Shown: piece by piece, positions 9,612 to 19,281 of the stretch
Layout: every line of letters starts with the position of its first letter
How positions within the stretch are numbered: the first letter of the stretch is position 1
From: Sandaracinaceae bacterium
GTDB lineage: Bacteria; Myxococcota_A; Polyangia; Polyangiales; Sandaracinaceae
Length of the DNA stretch: 64,000 nt
Assembly: GCA_040218145.1 (NCBI GenBank)
Contig: JAVJQK010000033.1
Span: forward strand, 310,001-374,000
Reading direction: 5' to 3'
The notes under the pieces: model-generated
Told to the model about the DNA's origin: nothing
Database searches by the model: none
The model's input: the letters and a program-made list of their open reading frames with translations, nothing else
Translations under genes and position numbers: made by a program

Positions 9612-10154
9612 ATGGTGCGCCGCCTCCTCTTCGCCCTCACCGCCTTCGGGCTCCTCGTCATCGCGGCGCCGGCCTCGACCCGCGCCGACACGGGGCACGT
9701 CGGCATGCTCGGCGGCGTCGCGGTCGTCGACGAGTCGGGCGAGACGCAGTGGCGGCCGCACGCGCGCACCGAGATCGGGTTCCGGCTCTGGGGCCCGTTC
9801 GAGCTGGGCGGCTTCCTGCAGCTGACGACGCTCGGGTTCCCCATGGAGATGGCCTCGTTCGGCGGCGGCCTCTTCGTGCAGCTCCGGCCCGACACCGCGC
9901 TCTTCGGGTTCGTGCCCTACCTGGAGGGGTCGGGGAGCCGGGTGACGCTCCCCGTCGCGGACGGGCGCGTGGACGCCTGGGGCGTGAGCGCGGGCGGAGG
10001 GCTCGGCTACGAGGTCGGCGCGGGCGTGGTGATCGAGGCGCGCGTCCTGCACCACTGGTACTTCGACCTGCCCGGCAACAGCCCCTCCGGGACGGGCGAA
10101 GTCGGGGTGGACGGCTGGAGCCTCACCGCCGGCGTCACGTACCGGATGCCGTGA
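9612..10154 (+). CDS. Predicted outer-membrane beta-barrel protein
   Basis: A 180-residue protein with an N-terminal signal (LLFALTAFGLLVIAAPAS) and probable cleavage near TRA-DT. The mature part alternates Gly-rich turns and amphipathic strands (GGFLQLTTLGF, GGGLFVQL, GGGLGYEVGAGVVIEA) and ends in an aromatic/basic strand (AGVTYRMP), as in small porin-like barrels of myxobacteria. GTG 9600 in frame would add four residues. The 3' end overlaps the convergent radical SAM gene by 20 bases. Confidence 0.7.
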   Translation: MVRRLLFALTAFGLLVIAAPASTRADTGHVGMLGGVAVVDESGETQWRPHARTEIGFRLWGPFELGGFLQLTTLGFPMEMASFGGGLFVQLRPDTALFGFVPYLEGSGSRVTLPVADGRVDAWGVSAGGGLGYEVGAGVVIEARVLHHWYFDLPGNSPSGTGEVGVDGWSLTAGVTYRMP

Positions 10155-11970
10155 GCCCCGCGGGCAGGACCGGCTCGAGCATCGCGTAGCCGTGCGCCCG
10201 CACCTGGTTGATGTGCGCGCCCTCGCAGGTCGCGTCGTGCACGCACTGGCGACAGCGGAGCGACTTGCTGCGGTAGTGCGCGAGGATGTAGCGCTTCGCG
10301 TAGCGGAAGATCTCGAGGCGTCCGTCCGGCCGGGTCATCGCCGCGTCGAACGTCTTCGGCGGCAGACGCGGCGCGCGACCGAGCACGCAGGCCGGCACCC
10401 CCTCGACCGGGACCTCGCCCGTGAAGCGCGCCGTGAAGCGCGAGAAGAAGGCCGGCAGATCGAGGTCGTGGTCGCTCGCCTCCGTGAGCCGCTCGTACGT
10501 AGGCTGCCGGAGCGCGAGCCGGGCGGGCACCGCGTCGAGCGCCTCGAGCCACGCGCCGGTCTCGCGGGTGAGCAGCACCTCGACCTCGAAGGGCGCGTCG
10601 ATCGCGAGCAGCGCCTCGGCCTGAGCGACGGTCTTCGCGGTGGCCTTCACCACGGGGAGCGCGCTCTCGCCCAGCCCCGCGTAGTCGTCCAGCTCGAGCT
10701 CCAGCGCAGGCGCGTCGTAGCCCTCGAGCGCCGCGCGCGCGTCCTCCACGTCTGCCGCGATCACCCAGAAGCGCTCCACCCCGGCGCGCGCCGCGCGCTC
10801 GGCCAGCGGCAGGTGCTCGAGGGTGGCGCCGACGCCCCCGAGCACGGGCAAGCGGGCCTTGCCATCGCTCGGGCGCTCGCGCGCCTTCTTCGCAGACGCC
10901 GGGTCGCCGCCGTAGACCGGCCCGAGGCTCGCCTCCCAGCGGGTGTCGAGCCGCAGCCGCGAGAACGTGTGCGCGTGCTGGGTGTGCTGCGCGTCCTCGA
11001 GCACGTCGCAGAGCTGCTCGAGGTAGCAGTACTGGCAGCGGTCCGGGTCTCGACAGTCCAGCGGCTCGCCGCGCTCGAGCTGACGCTCGAACTCTTCTTT
11101 GCGGCCGCGGACCTCGTCGTTGAGCTTGTAGGGGTCCTGGATGAGGTGCTCGAAGCCCTCGAGGTGCGGCGGCGGGAAGCGGTTCAGCCAGACGTGCACG
11201 TCGGGGCGCGTCGAGAACTCGAGCGCCTGCCGCACGTAGGGCGCCGCCTCCTCGAGGTCGTAGAAGAGCACGTCGCGCCCGTCCCGGAAGGCGTTGCCGA
11301 AGGGGACCACCTGAAGGAGATCGAACTCGCGCACGCCCCAGCCGTAGAAGGTCTCGAGCATCTCGGGCAGCACCTTGACGTTGCCCCGGTTGATCACGAT
11401 GTCGACGTTGACGATCGGCCGGCCGTCGTCGAGCGCGCGCCGGAGCCCCGCGCTCTCCTGCTCGAACGCGCCCTTCACGCCGACGAGCGCGTCGTGGATC
11501 CGCGCGTTGGGGCCGTGGAGCGAGAAGGTGATCTCCTGCAGGCCGGCCTCGAGGCATCGGTCGAGGAACTCCTGATAGGCGAAGAGCCGCCCGTTGGTGA
11601 CCGTCTGGATCCGGCGGTAGCCCGCGAGGCGCCCGAGCTTGATGAAGTCCAGGTAGCGCGGGTGGATGGTGGGCTCGCCGCCCGAGAGGATCAGGCGCGT
11701 GGCGCCCTTGCGCCTTCCGTCCAGGATCTGCTGCTTGACCTCCTCGGCCGCGCGGTTCTCGCCGTCGTGCACGTCCATGTCGAGGCAGAAGATGCACTTG
11801 TTGTTGCAATCGTAGGTGAGGCGCACCCAGTTTCGCTTCTCGTGCGCCGCCGCCTCGTGTTGGGCGACCTTCCCCTCAGCGGCCGTCCCATCAGCGGCCG
11901 TCCCGTCGGCGGCCGCGTCACCGGCCCTCGCGTCGGCCACGCCGCTCGCGTGCACTTCTTCGGTGAGCAT
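10135..11970 (-). CDS. Radical SAM protein with a second, degenerate radical-SAM-like half
   Basis: A 611-residue enzyme. Residues 1-45 are Ala/Gly-rich with a short repeat (AADGT twice, AAEG). Cys55, Cys59 and Cys62 (CNNKCIFC) bind the SAM cluster, followed by [15 protein letters not shown] and [12 protein letters not shown] first cysteine knot ([10 protein letters not shown]) closes the active barrel near residues 300-320. Residues about 340-560 look like another barrel without cluster cysteines, ending in VPACVLGR and [12 protein letters not shown]. These P-x-C and CxxC-x5-C signatures recur in four other proteins of the region. It is divergent from the double radical SAM gene, with starts only 46 bases apart. 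A peptide-modifying role is inferred from the family and context. Confidence 0.85.
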   Translation of the reverse strand: MLTEEVHASGVADARAGDAAADGTAADGTAAEGKVAQHEAAAHEKRNWVRLTYDCNNKCIFCLDMDVHDGENRAAEEVKQQILDGRRKGATRLILSGGEPTIHPRYLDFIKLGRLAGYRRIQTVTNGRLFAYQEFLDRCLEAGLQEITFSLHGPNARIHDALVGVKGAFEQESAGLRRALDDGRPIVNVDIVINRGNVKVLPEMLETFYGWGVREFDLLQVVPFGNAFRDGRDVLFYDLEEAAPYVRQALEFSTRPDVHVWLNRFPPPHLEGFEHLIQDPYKLNDEVRGRKEEFERQLERGEPLDCRDPDRCQYCYLEQLCDVLEDAQHTQHAHTFSRLRLDTRWEASLGPVYGGDPASAKKARERPSDGKARLPVLGGVGATLEHLPLAERAARAGVERFWVIAADVEDARAALEGYDAPALELELDDYAGLGESALPVVKATAKTVAQAEALLAIDAPFEVEVLLTRETGAWLEALDAVPARLALRQPTYERLTEASDHDLDLPAFFSRFTARFTGEVPVEGVPACVLGRAPRLPPKTFDAAMTRPDGRLEIFRYAKRYILAHYRSKSLRCRQCVHDATCEGAHINQVRAHGYAMLEPVLPAGLTASGT

Positions 11971-11977
11971 CGCGCGG

Positions 11978-11983
11978 ATCGTA
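11978..11983 (-). promoter_or_regulatory. Candidate -10 element, leaderless radical SAM gene
   Basis: Read on the minus strand, TACGAT ends 7 nt before ATG 11970, with no Shine-Dalgarno sequence. Confidence 0.4.
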
Positions 11984-12004
11984 TCGCGCCTCGATAGGCA
12001 CTAC

Positions 12005-12010
12005 CATGCT
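12005..12010 (+). promoter_or_regulatory. Candidate -10 element, leaderless double radical SAM gene
   Basis: CATGCT ends 5 nt before ATG 12016. With the minus-strand element at 11978-11983 it forms a compact divergent promoter pair. Confidence 0.35.
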
Positions 12011-12015
12011 CGCGA

Positions 12016-14283
12016 ATGAGTCACGTGCTCGTCGTGCATCCGCCCGTGACCATCGCGCGGGCCTTCATCGACTATCCGTACTTCGCGGATCTGGGCGCGG
12101 TGCAGCTCGCGGGCGCCCTGCGCGCGGGCTCCGACGTGACCCTGATCGACGCCTACGCGATGCCGCGGAGCACGCTCTTCTGGCGACGCGACGAGCGCGG
12201 TCACCTCGGCGCGCCCGTCGACGACGTGCTGCAGGCGGCGAGCGAGGCGGCCCCCTTCGACGCCGTGGTGGTCTGCGTCACGCCGTTTCACCGCCCGCCG
12301 CACCGCGACGACGTGCTCGCCGCGGTCCTGCGCGGGCTGCGCGCGATCGCGCCCGAGGCCTTCCTCCTGCTGGCCGACGCGTACCAGTCCGGCCAGCACT
12401 ACGTGGAGAGCGACGCGGTGCTCGACGCCTACCCCGAGGCGGACGCGTGGGTGAAGTACGAGGGCGAGCGGACCGTGCCCGCGGTCATCGAGGCGCGCGC
12501 CGTCGGCGTGCACCGCGGGGCTCGGCCCGAGCTCGACGCCTTGCCGCTGCCGGCCTGGGATCTCGTGGACCTCGACGCCCACGACCGCTTCCGCGCCCGC
12601 GTGGTGGAGCGCTCCGGCCGCGCCGCGTTCCAGTTCCCCATCGACGGCCGCACCCTGCCCGCCGTCACCTCGCGCGGCTGCCCCTTCCGGTGCGCGCACT
12701 GCTCGTCCAACCCCGACCGCGTCGGCGACGAGCCCAAGACCCAGCGCCGCTTCTCCGAGGCCTCGCTGCGGGCGCGCGTCGCCCAGCTGGCGGAGCTCGG
12801 CGCCACCCGCGTCGCCTTCCTCGACGAGCTGATCAACGTGCGCGCGTCCCACTTCGACGCGGTGCTCGACGCCGTCGAGGCGCACGATCTCGCCTTCGAG
12901 GTCCCGAACGGATACCGCGCGGACTACCTGGGCCGCGCGCACCTCGCGCGCATGAAGGGGCGCGTCACCACCGTGAGCGTCAGCGCGGAGAGCGGCGACC
13001 AGCGGGTGCTCGACGAGATCGTGGGCAAGCAGCTCGACCTCGAGGACATCGCCCGCGTGGCCGAGGACGCGCACGCCGAGGGCGTGCCGCTGATGGTGCA
13101 CTGGATCATCGGCATGCCCGGCGAGACCGCGGCGGAGGTGAACCGGACGCTCGAGATGGCGCTCGATCTCTACGATCGCTTCGGCGCCGAGCCGGCCGTG
13201 CAGTACGCCACGCCGCTGCCCGGGACGCGCCTCGCGGAGGGGCGCACCCTGCCCGTGGTGGACGACTGGGGGCCCTGCTTCCAGACGACGCCCACCCAGC
13301 CCGAGGCCCTCGACGCGGAGACGCTCGAGAAGTTCCGCTGGACCTTCGACAAGCGCCTCGCCGCCTCGCGGGGGCCCGAGAAGCTCATCGTCAACGTCAC
13401 GTATACTTGCAACAACCACTGCACGTTCTGTGCGGTGGGCACGCGCACGCAGGTCGACGGGCACCCCACGCGCCAGCGCGAGTACCTCGACGCCTACCGC
13501 GAGCGCGGGGTGACGATGGTCGACTTCGACGGCGGCGAGCCGACGCTCAACCCGGAGCTGGTCCCGCTGATCAAGCACGCGCGCGCCGTCGGCTACGAGC
13601 GCGTCAACGTGACGACGAACGGCCGCCGCTGCGCCTACGACGCCTACGCCAAGGGGCTGGTGACCAGCGGCCTGACCACGCTGCTCTTCAGCGTGCACGG
13701 GCCCGACGCGCGCATTCACGCGCAGCAGGTCGGGGTCGCCGAGGCGTTCGCCCAGACCACCGAGGGCGTCCGCCGCTGCCTCGCGCACGCGCCCCCCGGC
13801 GTGGAGCTGGGCATGAACGTGACCATCACCAAGGGCAACCACGACAAGCAAGAAGAGATGACGCAGCTGGCGTGGGACCTCGGCCTGCGCTGGCTCAACG
13901 TGCAGTTCCTGACCCCGTTCGGGCGCGCCACCAAGTGGGTCGCGCCCGACACGCGGGCCGCGGCCGAGCGGACCATGCGGGTGATCGATCGCTGGAAGGA
14001 CCGGATGAAGATCCAGGTCATCAACCTGCCCTTCTGCTTCATGCCCGGCTACGAGGCGCACCTCGAGGGCGACCTGGCGAAGCTCGGCCGGCACATGGTC
14101 TTCGTGAACAACGAGACGGTGAACCTCGCCGCCTACCTGGCCGAGCGGCGCACGCGCGAGCCCGTCTGCGAGGGCTGCGCGCACGCCTGCTTCTGCGGCG
14201 GCTTCTACCAGCTCGACGACGCCCCCGAGCCGCCCTGGCTGATCGCGCCCGAGGACCTGGTGCGCCCGATCCGGCCGGCCTGA
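12016..14283 (+). CDS. B12-binding-domain radical SAM protein fused to a second radical SAM module
   Basis: A 755-residue double enzyme. Residues 1-170 resemble a cobalamin-binding Rossmann domain (lacking an obvious DxHxxG). Cys222, Cys226 and Cys229 (GCPFRCAHC) form the first radical SAM site, with a B12-radical SAM style barrel (IIGMPGET at about 365). Cys465, Cys469 and Cys472 (CNNHCTFC) form a second site, followed by [17 protein letters not shown] and [13 protein letters not shown]. The C-terminus has [10 protein letters not shown] and [10 protein letters not shown], matching its neighbours' auxiliary-cysteine signatures. All six cluster-binding cysteines are intact, so both modules may be active. 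B12-radical SAM enzymes often methylate or rearrange unactivated carbons; the substrate here is unknown. Confidence 0.88.
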   Translation: MSHVLVVHPPVTIARAFIDYPYFADLGAVQLAGALRAGSDVTLIDAYAMPRSTLFWRRDERGHLGAPVDDVLQAASEAAPFDAVVVCVTPFHRPPHRDDVLAAVLRGLRAIAPEAFLLLADAYQSGQHYVESDAVLDAYPEADAWVKYEGERTVPAVIEARAVGVHRGARPELDALPLPAWDLVDLDAHDRFRARVVERSGRAAFQFPIDGRTLPAVTSRGCPFRCAHCSSNPDRVGDEPKTQRRFSEASLRARVAQLAELGATRVAFLDELINVRASHFDAVLDAVEAHDLAFEVPNGYRADYLGRAHLARMKGRVTTVSVSAESGDQRVLDEIVGKQLDLEDIARVAEDAHAEGVPLMVHWIIGMPGETAAEVNRTLEMALDLYDRFGAEPAVQYATPLPGTRLAEGRTLPVVDDWGPCFQTTPTQPEALDAETLEKFRWTFDKRLAASRGPEKLIVNVTYTCNNHCTFCAVGTRTQVDGHPTRQREYLDAYRERGVTMVDFDGGEPTLNPELVPLIKHARAVGYERVNVTTNGRRCAYDAYAKGLVTSGLTTLLFSVHGPDARIHAQQVGVAEAFAQTTEGVRRCLAHAPPGVELGMNVTITKGNHDKQEEMTQLAWDLGLRWLNVQFLTPFGRATKWVAPDTRAAAERTMRVIDRWKDRMKIQVINLPFCFMPGYEAHLEGDLAKLGRHMVFVNNETVNLAAYLAERRTREPVCEGCAHACFCGGFYQLDDAPEPPWLIAPEDLVRPIRPA

Positions 14284-14336
14284 CGCGCCCGCCTTTCAAG
14301 GTTCGGGGAGGCCCGCCGTTGGCTCCTTTCGGGCCC

Positions 14337-16709
14337 ATGACCGCCCCCGCACCGCCAGAGCCGTCGCTCGACGGCCGCCCCGCGCTCCGCGGGGCGATGC
14401 GCGCGCCGATCAGCCTCGGGGCGATCGGCTTCGTCGCGGCCGCGGCGGGGACCGGGTTCCTCGCCGCGACCCCCTGGCTCTGGCTCACCCTGGCCGGAGC
14501 GGCCGCGTTCGCCTCGTTCTGGGCTCCCCGGCGCGGCGCGCCCCTCGGCTTCGGTCTGACCGCGGCCCTCACGGCGATCGGCCTGGCCCTGGACGCGGAC
14601 GACGTCACGGTGGCCCTCGCGCACGCGGCGCTCCTCGCGCTCCCGGTCCCCTACCTGGCGCGCTGGCAGCGCCGCCCCGATCGCTGGCTGCTCACCGGCG
14701 CCGCGACCGGGGGGCTCGCGTTCGTGTTCCTCTGGCGCGGCGACCTACCCTGGCTCGCCGGGCTGCCGCTCACCGCGGCGCTGGCGAGCGGCGTGCGCTT
14801 CGCGTTCCGGGTGGACCGGGAGGCGGCCGCGTACGACGCCGCCCTGGGCGCGGCCCAACGGCGGATCACGACCCTCGAGGAGGACGCGCTCGTGCTCGCG
14901 GAGGCCGCCGCGGGCGCGGCGCACGCCAAGGCCGAGTTCGTGGCCAACGTCAGCCACGAGGTGCGCACGCCGATGAACGCCGTGATGGGGATGACCGGGC
15001 TCCTGCTCGGTACGTCGCTGGACGCCGAGCAGCGCGGCTACGCGCGCACCGTCCGCACCGCGACCGAGCAGCTCCTCGCCATCGTCAACGAGATCCTCGA
15101 CTTCTCGGCCATCGAGTCGGGGCGGCTCGAGCTCGAGCGCTCGGAGCTGGAGATCGCGGCCCTGCTCGGAGAGGTGGTCGACCTCTTCGCGGACCCCGCG
15201 CGCGAGCAGGACCTCATCCTGGCCGCGTGGAGCGAGGCGGACGTCCCGGCGCGCGTGTTCGGAGACTCCGGCCGCCTCCGCCACGTGCTCGTCAACCTGG
15301 TGGGCAACGCCCTGAAGTTCACCACCCACGGCGAGATCACGCTGTCGGTGACCCGGGGGGATCGCCCCGAGGTGCTGCGCTTCGAGGTGCGAGACACCGG
15401 CTGCGGCATCCCCCAGGGCCGCATCGAGGCGCTCTTCGCGCCCTTCGTGCAGGGCGACGCCTCGAGCCGCAAGCGCTTCGCGGGCACCGGCCTGGGCCTC
15501 GCCGTCGCGCGCCGCCTGACCGCGCTGATGGGCGGCGCGATGGGGGCCGAGAGCGACGTCGGTGAGGGCTCGCTCTTCTGGTTCACCGCGCGACTCCCGG
15601 AGGAGCGCTCCGAGACGCGACCGCCGCTCGAGGGCCGTGAGATCCGCGTCGCCGTGCGCGGCACGGCGGCGCTCGCCTTGTCGCACCACGTCGCGTGGCT
15701 CGGAGGCGACGCCCGACTCGTCCCGCCCGAATCGATCGATCCCGACGACCCCACGCCGACGCTCGTCGCGAGGGACACCCTCGACGCGCGGCGCGACGTT
15801 CGCGCGACCGCGATCCCGATCGACGTGTGCACCCTGCACCCCGAGGAGACGCGCCGGGCCCTGGCCTCTCTCTTCGAAGCCGAGCGCGCCTCGGGCGACA
15901 CCCCTCCGCTGCGCCGGGGGCGCGTGCTGGTGGTGGAGGACAACGCCGTCAACCAGCGCGTGGCGGTGCGCATGCTCGAGCGCCTGGGTCTGCACGCCGA
16001 CGTCGCGGCCAACGGCTTCGAGGCGCTGCGGGCGACGGAGCAGGTCCCCTACGACCTGGTCCTGATGGACTGCCAGATGCCGGAGATGGACGGCTTCGAG
16101 GCGACCGCCACCTTGCGCCTCCGCGAGGTGGGCCAGCCTCGACACACGGTGATCGCGGCGATGACGGCGAACGCGATGGCGGGGGATCGCGAGCGCTGCC
16201 TGGCCGCGGGGATGGACGACTACCTGAGCAAGCCCGTGGAGGAGCGCTCCCTCGTCACGCTCCTCGAGCGCTGGTTGCCGGACGCGCACATCGAGGCGCC
16301 CACGAGATCGGGAACCATGAACGTACAGACCACGACCCGCGCCATCGCCCCGCCCGCGCTCGACCCCGACGCGCTCGCGGAGCTGATGATGTTGCTCTCG
16401 GAGGTGGGAGCCGAAGCGCTGATGGACATCTTCGAGCTCTATCTCGACGACGCGCCGGAGAAGGTGGCGCGCATTCGAGAGCTGGCCGGCGCGCAGGATC
16501 ACGTCACGCTCGCGCGCGCGGCCCACGCGCTGTGCGGGAGCAGCGCGAGCATCGGCGCGCGGCACCTCTCGGAGCTCTGCCGGACCCTGGAGAACGCCCC
16601 GATGGACGCGGATCACGCCACGATGGTCGACGCCATCGAGAGCGAGAGCCACCGCGTGCGCGAGGCGATCGAGGCGCAGATCGCCGAGCTGCGCTCGTCG
16701 GCCGCGTAG
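14337..16709 (+). CDS. Hybrid sensor histidine kinase with receiver and HPt domains
   Basis: A 790-residue phosphorelay protein. The N-terminal 155 residues hold several hydrophobic helices, so the sensor is membrane-embedded without a large periplasmic loop. A coiled linker leads to the H-box [14 protein letters not shown] (His207). The N and G boxes ([23 protein letters not shown]) make up HATPase_c. A poorly conserved receiver-like segment follows, then a true receiver ([31 protein letters not shown]). The HPt His at about residue 730 (AAHALCGSS) completes the relay. The output partner is not in the window. It starts 53 bases after the double radical SAM gene; a functional link is not shown. 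Confidence 0.92.
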   Translation: MTAPAPPEPSLDGRPALRGAMRAPISLGAIGFVAAAAGTGFLAATPWLWLTLAGAAAFASFWAPRRGAPLGFGLTAALTAIGLALDADDVTVALAHAALLALPVPYLARWQRRPDRWLLTGAATGGLAFVFLWRGDLPWLAGLPLTAALASGVRFAFRVDREAAAYDAALGAAQRRITTLEEDALVLAEAAAGAAHAKAEFVANVSHEVRTPMNAVMGMTGLLLGTSLDAEQRGYARTVRTATEQLLAIVNEILDFSAIESGRLELERSELEIAALLGEVVDLFADPAREQDLILAAWSEADVPARVFGDSGRLRHVLVNLVGNALKFTTHGEITLSVTRGDRPEVLRFEVRDTGCGIPQGRIEALFAPFVQGDASSRKRFAGTGLGLAVARRLTALMGGAMGAESDVGEGSLFWFTARLPEERSETRPPLEGREIRVAVRGTAALALSHHVAWLGGDARLVPPESIDPDDPTPTLVARDTLDARRDVRATAIPIDVCTLHPEETRRALASLFEAERASGDTPPLRRGRVLVVEDNAVNQRVAVRMLERLGLHADVAANGFEALRATEQVPYDLVLMDCQMPEMDGFEATATLRLREVGQPRHTVIAAMTANAMAGDRERCLAAGMDDYLSKPVEERSLVTLLERWLPDAHIEAPTRSGTMNVQTTTRAIAPPALDPDALAELMMLLSEVGAEALMDIFELYLDDAPEKVARIRELAGAQDHVTLARAAHALCGSSASIGARHLSELCRTLENAPMDADHATMVDAIESESHRVREAIEAQIAELRSSAA

Positions 16710-16720
16710 CGAATCAGTAG

Positions 16721-17614
16721 CTACGGCCAGAGCCAGGCGGCGCCGCGGACCCCGCTGCTGTCGCCGTGCGTGGGCGGGACGAGCCGCGTGCGCACCTCGT
16801 CGCTGAAGACCCACCGACCCCAGCGGGCGGGGATGGCCTCGTAGAGGTGTGCCATGCGCCCGACGCCTCCACCGAGCACGACGACGTGCGGGTCCAGCAC
16901 GTTGATGACCATCGCCAGCGAGCGCGCGAAGCGATCGGCGTGACGCTCCAGCGTGGCTCGCGCCCCGGCGTCGCCCGCCGCCGCGCGCTCGGCGATCGCC
17001 GGGCCGTCGAGCGACTCCCCGGTCGCGCGCGCGTGGTCGGCCGCCAGCCCCGGGCCCGAGATCCACGTCTCGACGCAGCCGCGCAGGCCGCAGTAGCAGG
17101 CCGGCCCGGGGAGCTCGTCCGCGTCGGGCCACGGCAGCGCGTCGTGGCCCCACTCCCCCGCGATCGCGTTCGGCCCAGCGAGCAACCTGCCGTTTATGAC
17201 CACCCCGGCGCCCGTGCCCGTGCCGGCGATGACGCCGAACACCGTCGGCGCCCCGGCCGCGGCGCCGTCGCTCGCCTCCGACAGCGCGAAGCAGTCGGCG
17301 TCGTTGGCCATCCGGACCTCGCGGCCGAGGGCCGTCGCGAGATCACGGTCGAGCGGGCGCCCGTTCAGGCAGGTGGTGTTCGAGTTGCGGAGCCGCCCGG
17401 TCGCGGGGGAGATGGCGCCTGGCGCGCCGACGCCGACCGTGCCCTCCCGCCCGAGCTCCGACTCGACGGCGCGCACGAGCCCGACGACCGCTCGGACGAT
17501 CGCGTCGTACCCCTCGGCGGCCGGGGTCGGGACGCGACGGCGCGCGCGCGCCTCGCCGCCCTCGAGCGCGATGGCCTCGATCTTCGTGCCGCCGAGATCG
17601 ACGCCGATCCTCAC
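16721..17614 (-). CDS. ROK-family sugar kinase
   Basis: A 297-residue kinase that should phosphorylate a hexose or amino sugar with ATP. Seen: phosphate-binding loop DLGGTKIEA, catalytic region MANDADCF, GTGTGAGVV with EWGHDALPWP, and the ROK zinc site CYCGLRGCVE. EWGH-x-LPW resembles the NagK/fructokinase branch. The GTG start at 17614 overlaps the TGA of the upstream radical SAM gene by four bases (GTGA), so the two are translationally coupled. The pairing of a sugar kinase with a radical SAM enzyme is unusual. The end lies 11 bases from the convergent hybrid kinase gene. Confidence 0.88.
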   Translation of the reverse strand: MRIGVDLGGTKIEAIALEGGEARARRRVPTPAAEGYDAIVRAVVGLVRAVESELGREGTVGVGAPGAISPATGRLRNSNTTCLNGRPLDRDLATALGREVRMANDADCFALSEASDGAAAGAPTVFGVIAGTGTGAGVVINGRLLAGPNAIAGEWGHDALPWPDADELPGPACYCGLRGCVETWISGPGLAADHARATGESLDGPAIAERAAAGDAGARATLERHADRFARSLAMVINVLDPHVVVLGGGVGRMAHLYEAIPARWGRWVFSDEVRTRLVPPTHGDSSGVRGAAWLWP

Positions 17615-18537
17615 GGCAGCACCTCCAGGCGCGTCGGCTGCACGCTCGACGGCGCGCCGCGCGCGGCCGCGATCTCGGCGTCGCCGTACACCTCGAGGTA
17701 GTCGGGCCGGACGCCGCGACAGCGGGCCCGGTCGGCGCAACCTTCGCAGGCGGGCACATGAACCTGCGGCGTGAGCTTGCTGCCCTCGAGGTCGAAGAGA
17801 TCATCGGGGGTGAGCACGCGGACGCGCTCCGCCGCCGGATCGTGCGCCCGATCCGCGTACGCCCCCAGCAGGCACCGTGGGAGGTGCAGCGAGCGCAGCG
17901 TCACGCCGAGCGCGTCGCCGACGTCGAACGCCTCGGCCATCACCTCCGCCACCCGCGTCATGCGGGGCAGCGACGCGATGGCGTCCCGGTTGCCGTCGGT
18001 GAGCGAGACCAGCCAGAGATCCGCGCGCCGCACGCCGCGCGCCTCGAGCCACCGGATGGCGTCCGGGAGGCGAGGCAAGGTGTCCGCTTTCAAGATCACG
18101 TCGGCCACGGGATCGAGGCCCGCCGCGGCGACGTGGCCGAGCCCCGCCACCATCGCGTCATAGGTGCCTGCGCGCCGGACGAGGGCCTCGTAGGGCTCAC
18201 GCAGGTGCGTGTGGATGGAGACGTGGAACGTCGTGGCCCCCGCCTCCACGAGCCGCTCGAGGTTGGGGCGATGGGCGAACAGGAGCCCGTTCGACTGCAC
18301 CTTGATGTCGCGGTAGCCGACCTGTCGCGCGGCCCTCACGAGCCCGAGCAGGTCGGTCCGGATGGTGGGCTCGCCGCCCGTGAAGCTCACGCGGTCGAAG
18401 CCCTCGGCGACGGCGGACTTCAGCGCGTCGAGCACGCGGCGGGTCGAGAGCGCGCGCCGACGCATCTCGGGCGTGATGGTGCAGTAGTCACACGCGAGGT
18501 TGCAGTCGTAGCCCAGGATGACGTCGAGGAGCGCCAT
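17611..18537 (-). CDS. Radical SAM protein of the local family
   Basis: A compact 308-residue enzyme. Cys12, Cys16 and Cys19 (CNLACDYC) bind the SAM cluster only a few residues from the N-terminus. SFTGGEPTIR, SNGLLFA and SIHTHLREPYE follow. The auxiliary cysteine in LPRCLLGAY and the C-terminal CEGCADRARCRGV (Cys264, 267, 273) plus YLEVYG match the signature shared with neighbouring radical SAM proteins and with the chimera at 19282. ATG 18537 is preceded by GGAGG and, 8 nt upstream, by TAAGCT. It is followed by the coupled ROK kinase. A peptide or small-molecule substrate is unknown. Confidence 0.87.
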   Translation of the reverse strand: MALLDVILGYDCNLACDYCTITPEMRRRALSTRRVLDALKSAVAEGFDRVSFTGGEPTIRTDLLGLVRAARQVGYRDIKVQSNGLLFAHRPNLERLVEAGATTFHVSIHTHLREPYEALVRRAGTYDAMVAGLGHVAAAGLDPVADVILKADTLPRLPDAIRWLEARGVRRADLWLVSLTDGNRDAIASLPRMTRVAEVMAEAFDVGDALGVTLRSLHLPRCLLGAYADRAHDPAAERVRVLTPDDLFDLEGSKLTPQVHVPACEGCADRARCRGVRPDYLEVYGDAEIAAARGAPSSVQPTRLEVLP

Positions 18538-18545
18538 GCCTCCGG

Positions 18546-18551
18546 AGCTTA
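18546..18551 (-). promoter_or_regulatory. Candidate -10 element for the radical SAM-ROK pair
   Basis: TAAGCT on the minus strand ends 8 nt before ATG 18537; the same hexamer precedes the genes at 31578 and 61946 and the precursor gene. Confidence 0.45.
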
Positions 18552-18601
18552 CCGTGGATGCGCGACCTTGACCGTGGCGCCGTGCCACCGATACCCTTCC
18601 C

Positions 18602-19204
18602 GTGCACGGAGGGCATGGGTTGAGCGTCGACGAGAACGAGCGGTTGGGACGGCGTGATGCGCTCTTGGGTATCGCCGCGACGATCTCCACCGTAGCGGTG
18701 GCGGGCGCGAGCGTCGGAGTCGGCCTCGGCAGCGCTCGAGCGGACGACCGCGCAGAGGCGGAGGCCTCCTCACCTCCCCCCGCCCAACCCGACCCTCTCC
18801 ACGGCCTGCGGCAGCCCGACGAGGCGGTCCGCGCCCTCTTCGGCGACCTGCGGGGACGCGTGATCGAGGGCCACTGGCGAGTCGAGGCGGTGCACGCGGT
18901 CCGCGCCGGCGCCATCCCGGTGGTGCTCTCCATTCGCACCGGCGCGCGCTTCGCGGCGGAGGTCTTCCGCTGGGATGCGAGCGACCCGGAGCCGATCGGC
19001 CGCGCCGAGGGGCTCGCGCTGTACCTGGTCAACGGGGGCGACGGCCAGACCGCGACGGACGAGATGGCGGGGCTGGGCGTGCGCGCGCTCGGCCGGGCGC
19101 TCGACGCCCGGCTCGCGGAAGGCGCGTCGATCCCGCAGGGTCTGAGCACCCTCGGGGAGCGGTCCCGCGAGCACCCAGGCGGTGCGTTCCATGTGCCGAC
19201 CTGA
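18602..19204 (+). CDS. Tat-exported hypothetical protein
   Basis: A protein of up to 200 residues with a twin-arginine signal: GRRDALLGIAATIST, then a hydrophobic Ala/Val/Gly helix and a cleavage-like SARA-DD. Tat export implies folding, often with a cofactor, before secretion. The mature domain of about 150 residues has no recognised motif. Start choice: GTG 18602 follows TACCCT by 4 nt, but TTG 18620 has GGAGGG at ideal distance; both keep the Tat signal. It is divergent from the radical SAM-ROK pair and lies just before the chimeric oxidoreductase, so it may belong to the same pathway. Confidence 0.65.
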   Translation: MHGGHGLSVDENERLGRRDALLGIAATISTVAVAGASVGVGLGSARADDRAEAEASSPPPAQPDPLHGLRQPDEAVRALFGDLRGRVIEGHWRVEAVHAVRAGAIPVVLSIRTGARFAAEVFRWDASDPEPIGRAEGLALYLVNGGDGQTATDEMAGLGVRALGRALDARLAEGASIPQGLSTLGERSREHPGGAFHVPT

Positions 19205-19266
19205 TTCGGGCCGACCTGACTCGGGCCGGCCTGACACGGGCCGACCTGACGCTGGCCGACCTGTCC
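19195..19266 (+). repeat. 15-bp tandem repeat (four full copies plus part of a fifth)
   Basis: Units of the form gccgacctgactcgg run from 19195 and overlap the stop of the Tat-protein gene. In the frame of the downstream gene each unit reads Ala-Asp-Leu-Thr-Arg, the pentapeptide-repeat pattern A(D/N)LxX, and stays open into ATG 19282, but no ATG, GTG or TTG start was found upstream of it in that frame. Confidence 0.75.
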
Positions 19267-19281
19267 GGCTCGCCTGACGCG

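Noticed and set aside
10192-11997. Plus-strand open frame of 601 codons opposite the radical SAM gene at 10135
   Set aside because: No motif and typical antisense composition, whereas the minus strand has CNNKCIFC and other radical SAM motifs.
12001-14184. Minus-strand open frame of 727 codons opposite the double radical SAM gene
   Set aside because: Composition is the His/Val/Arg-rich shadow of the plus-strand gene and it has no recognisable motif.
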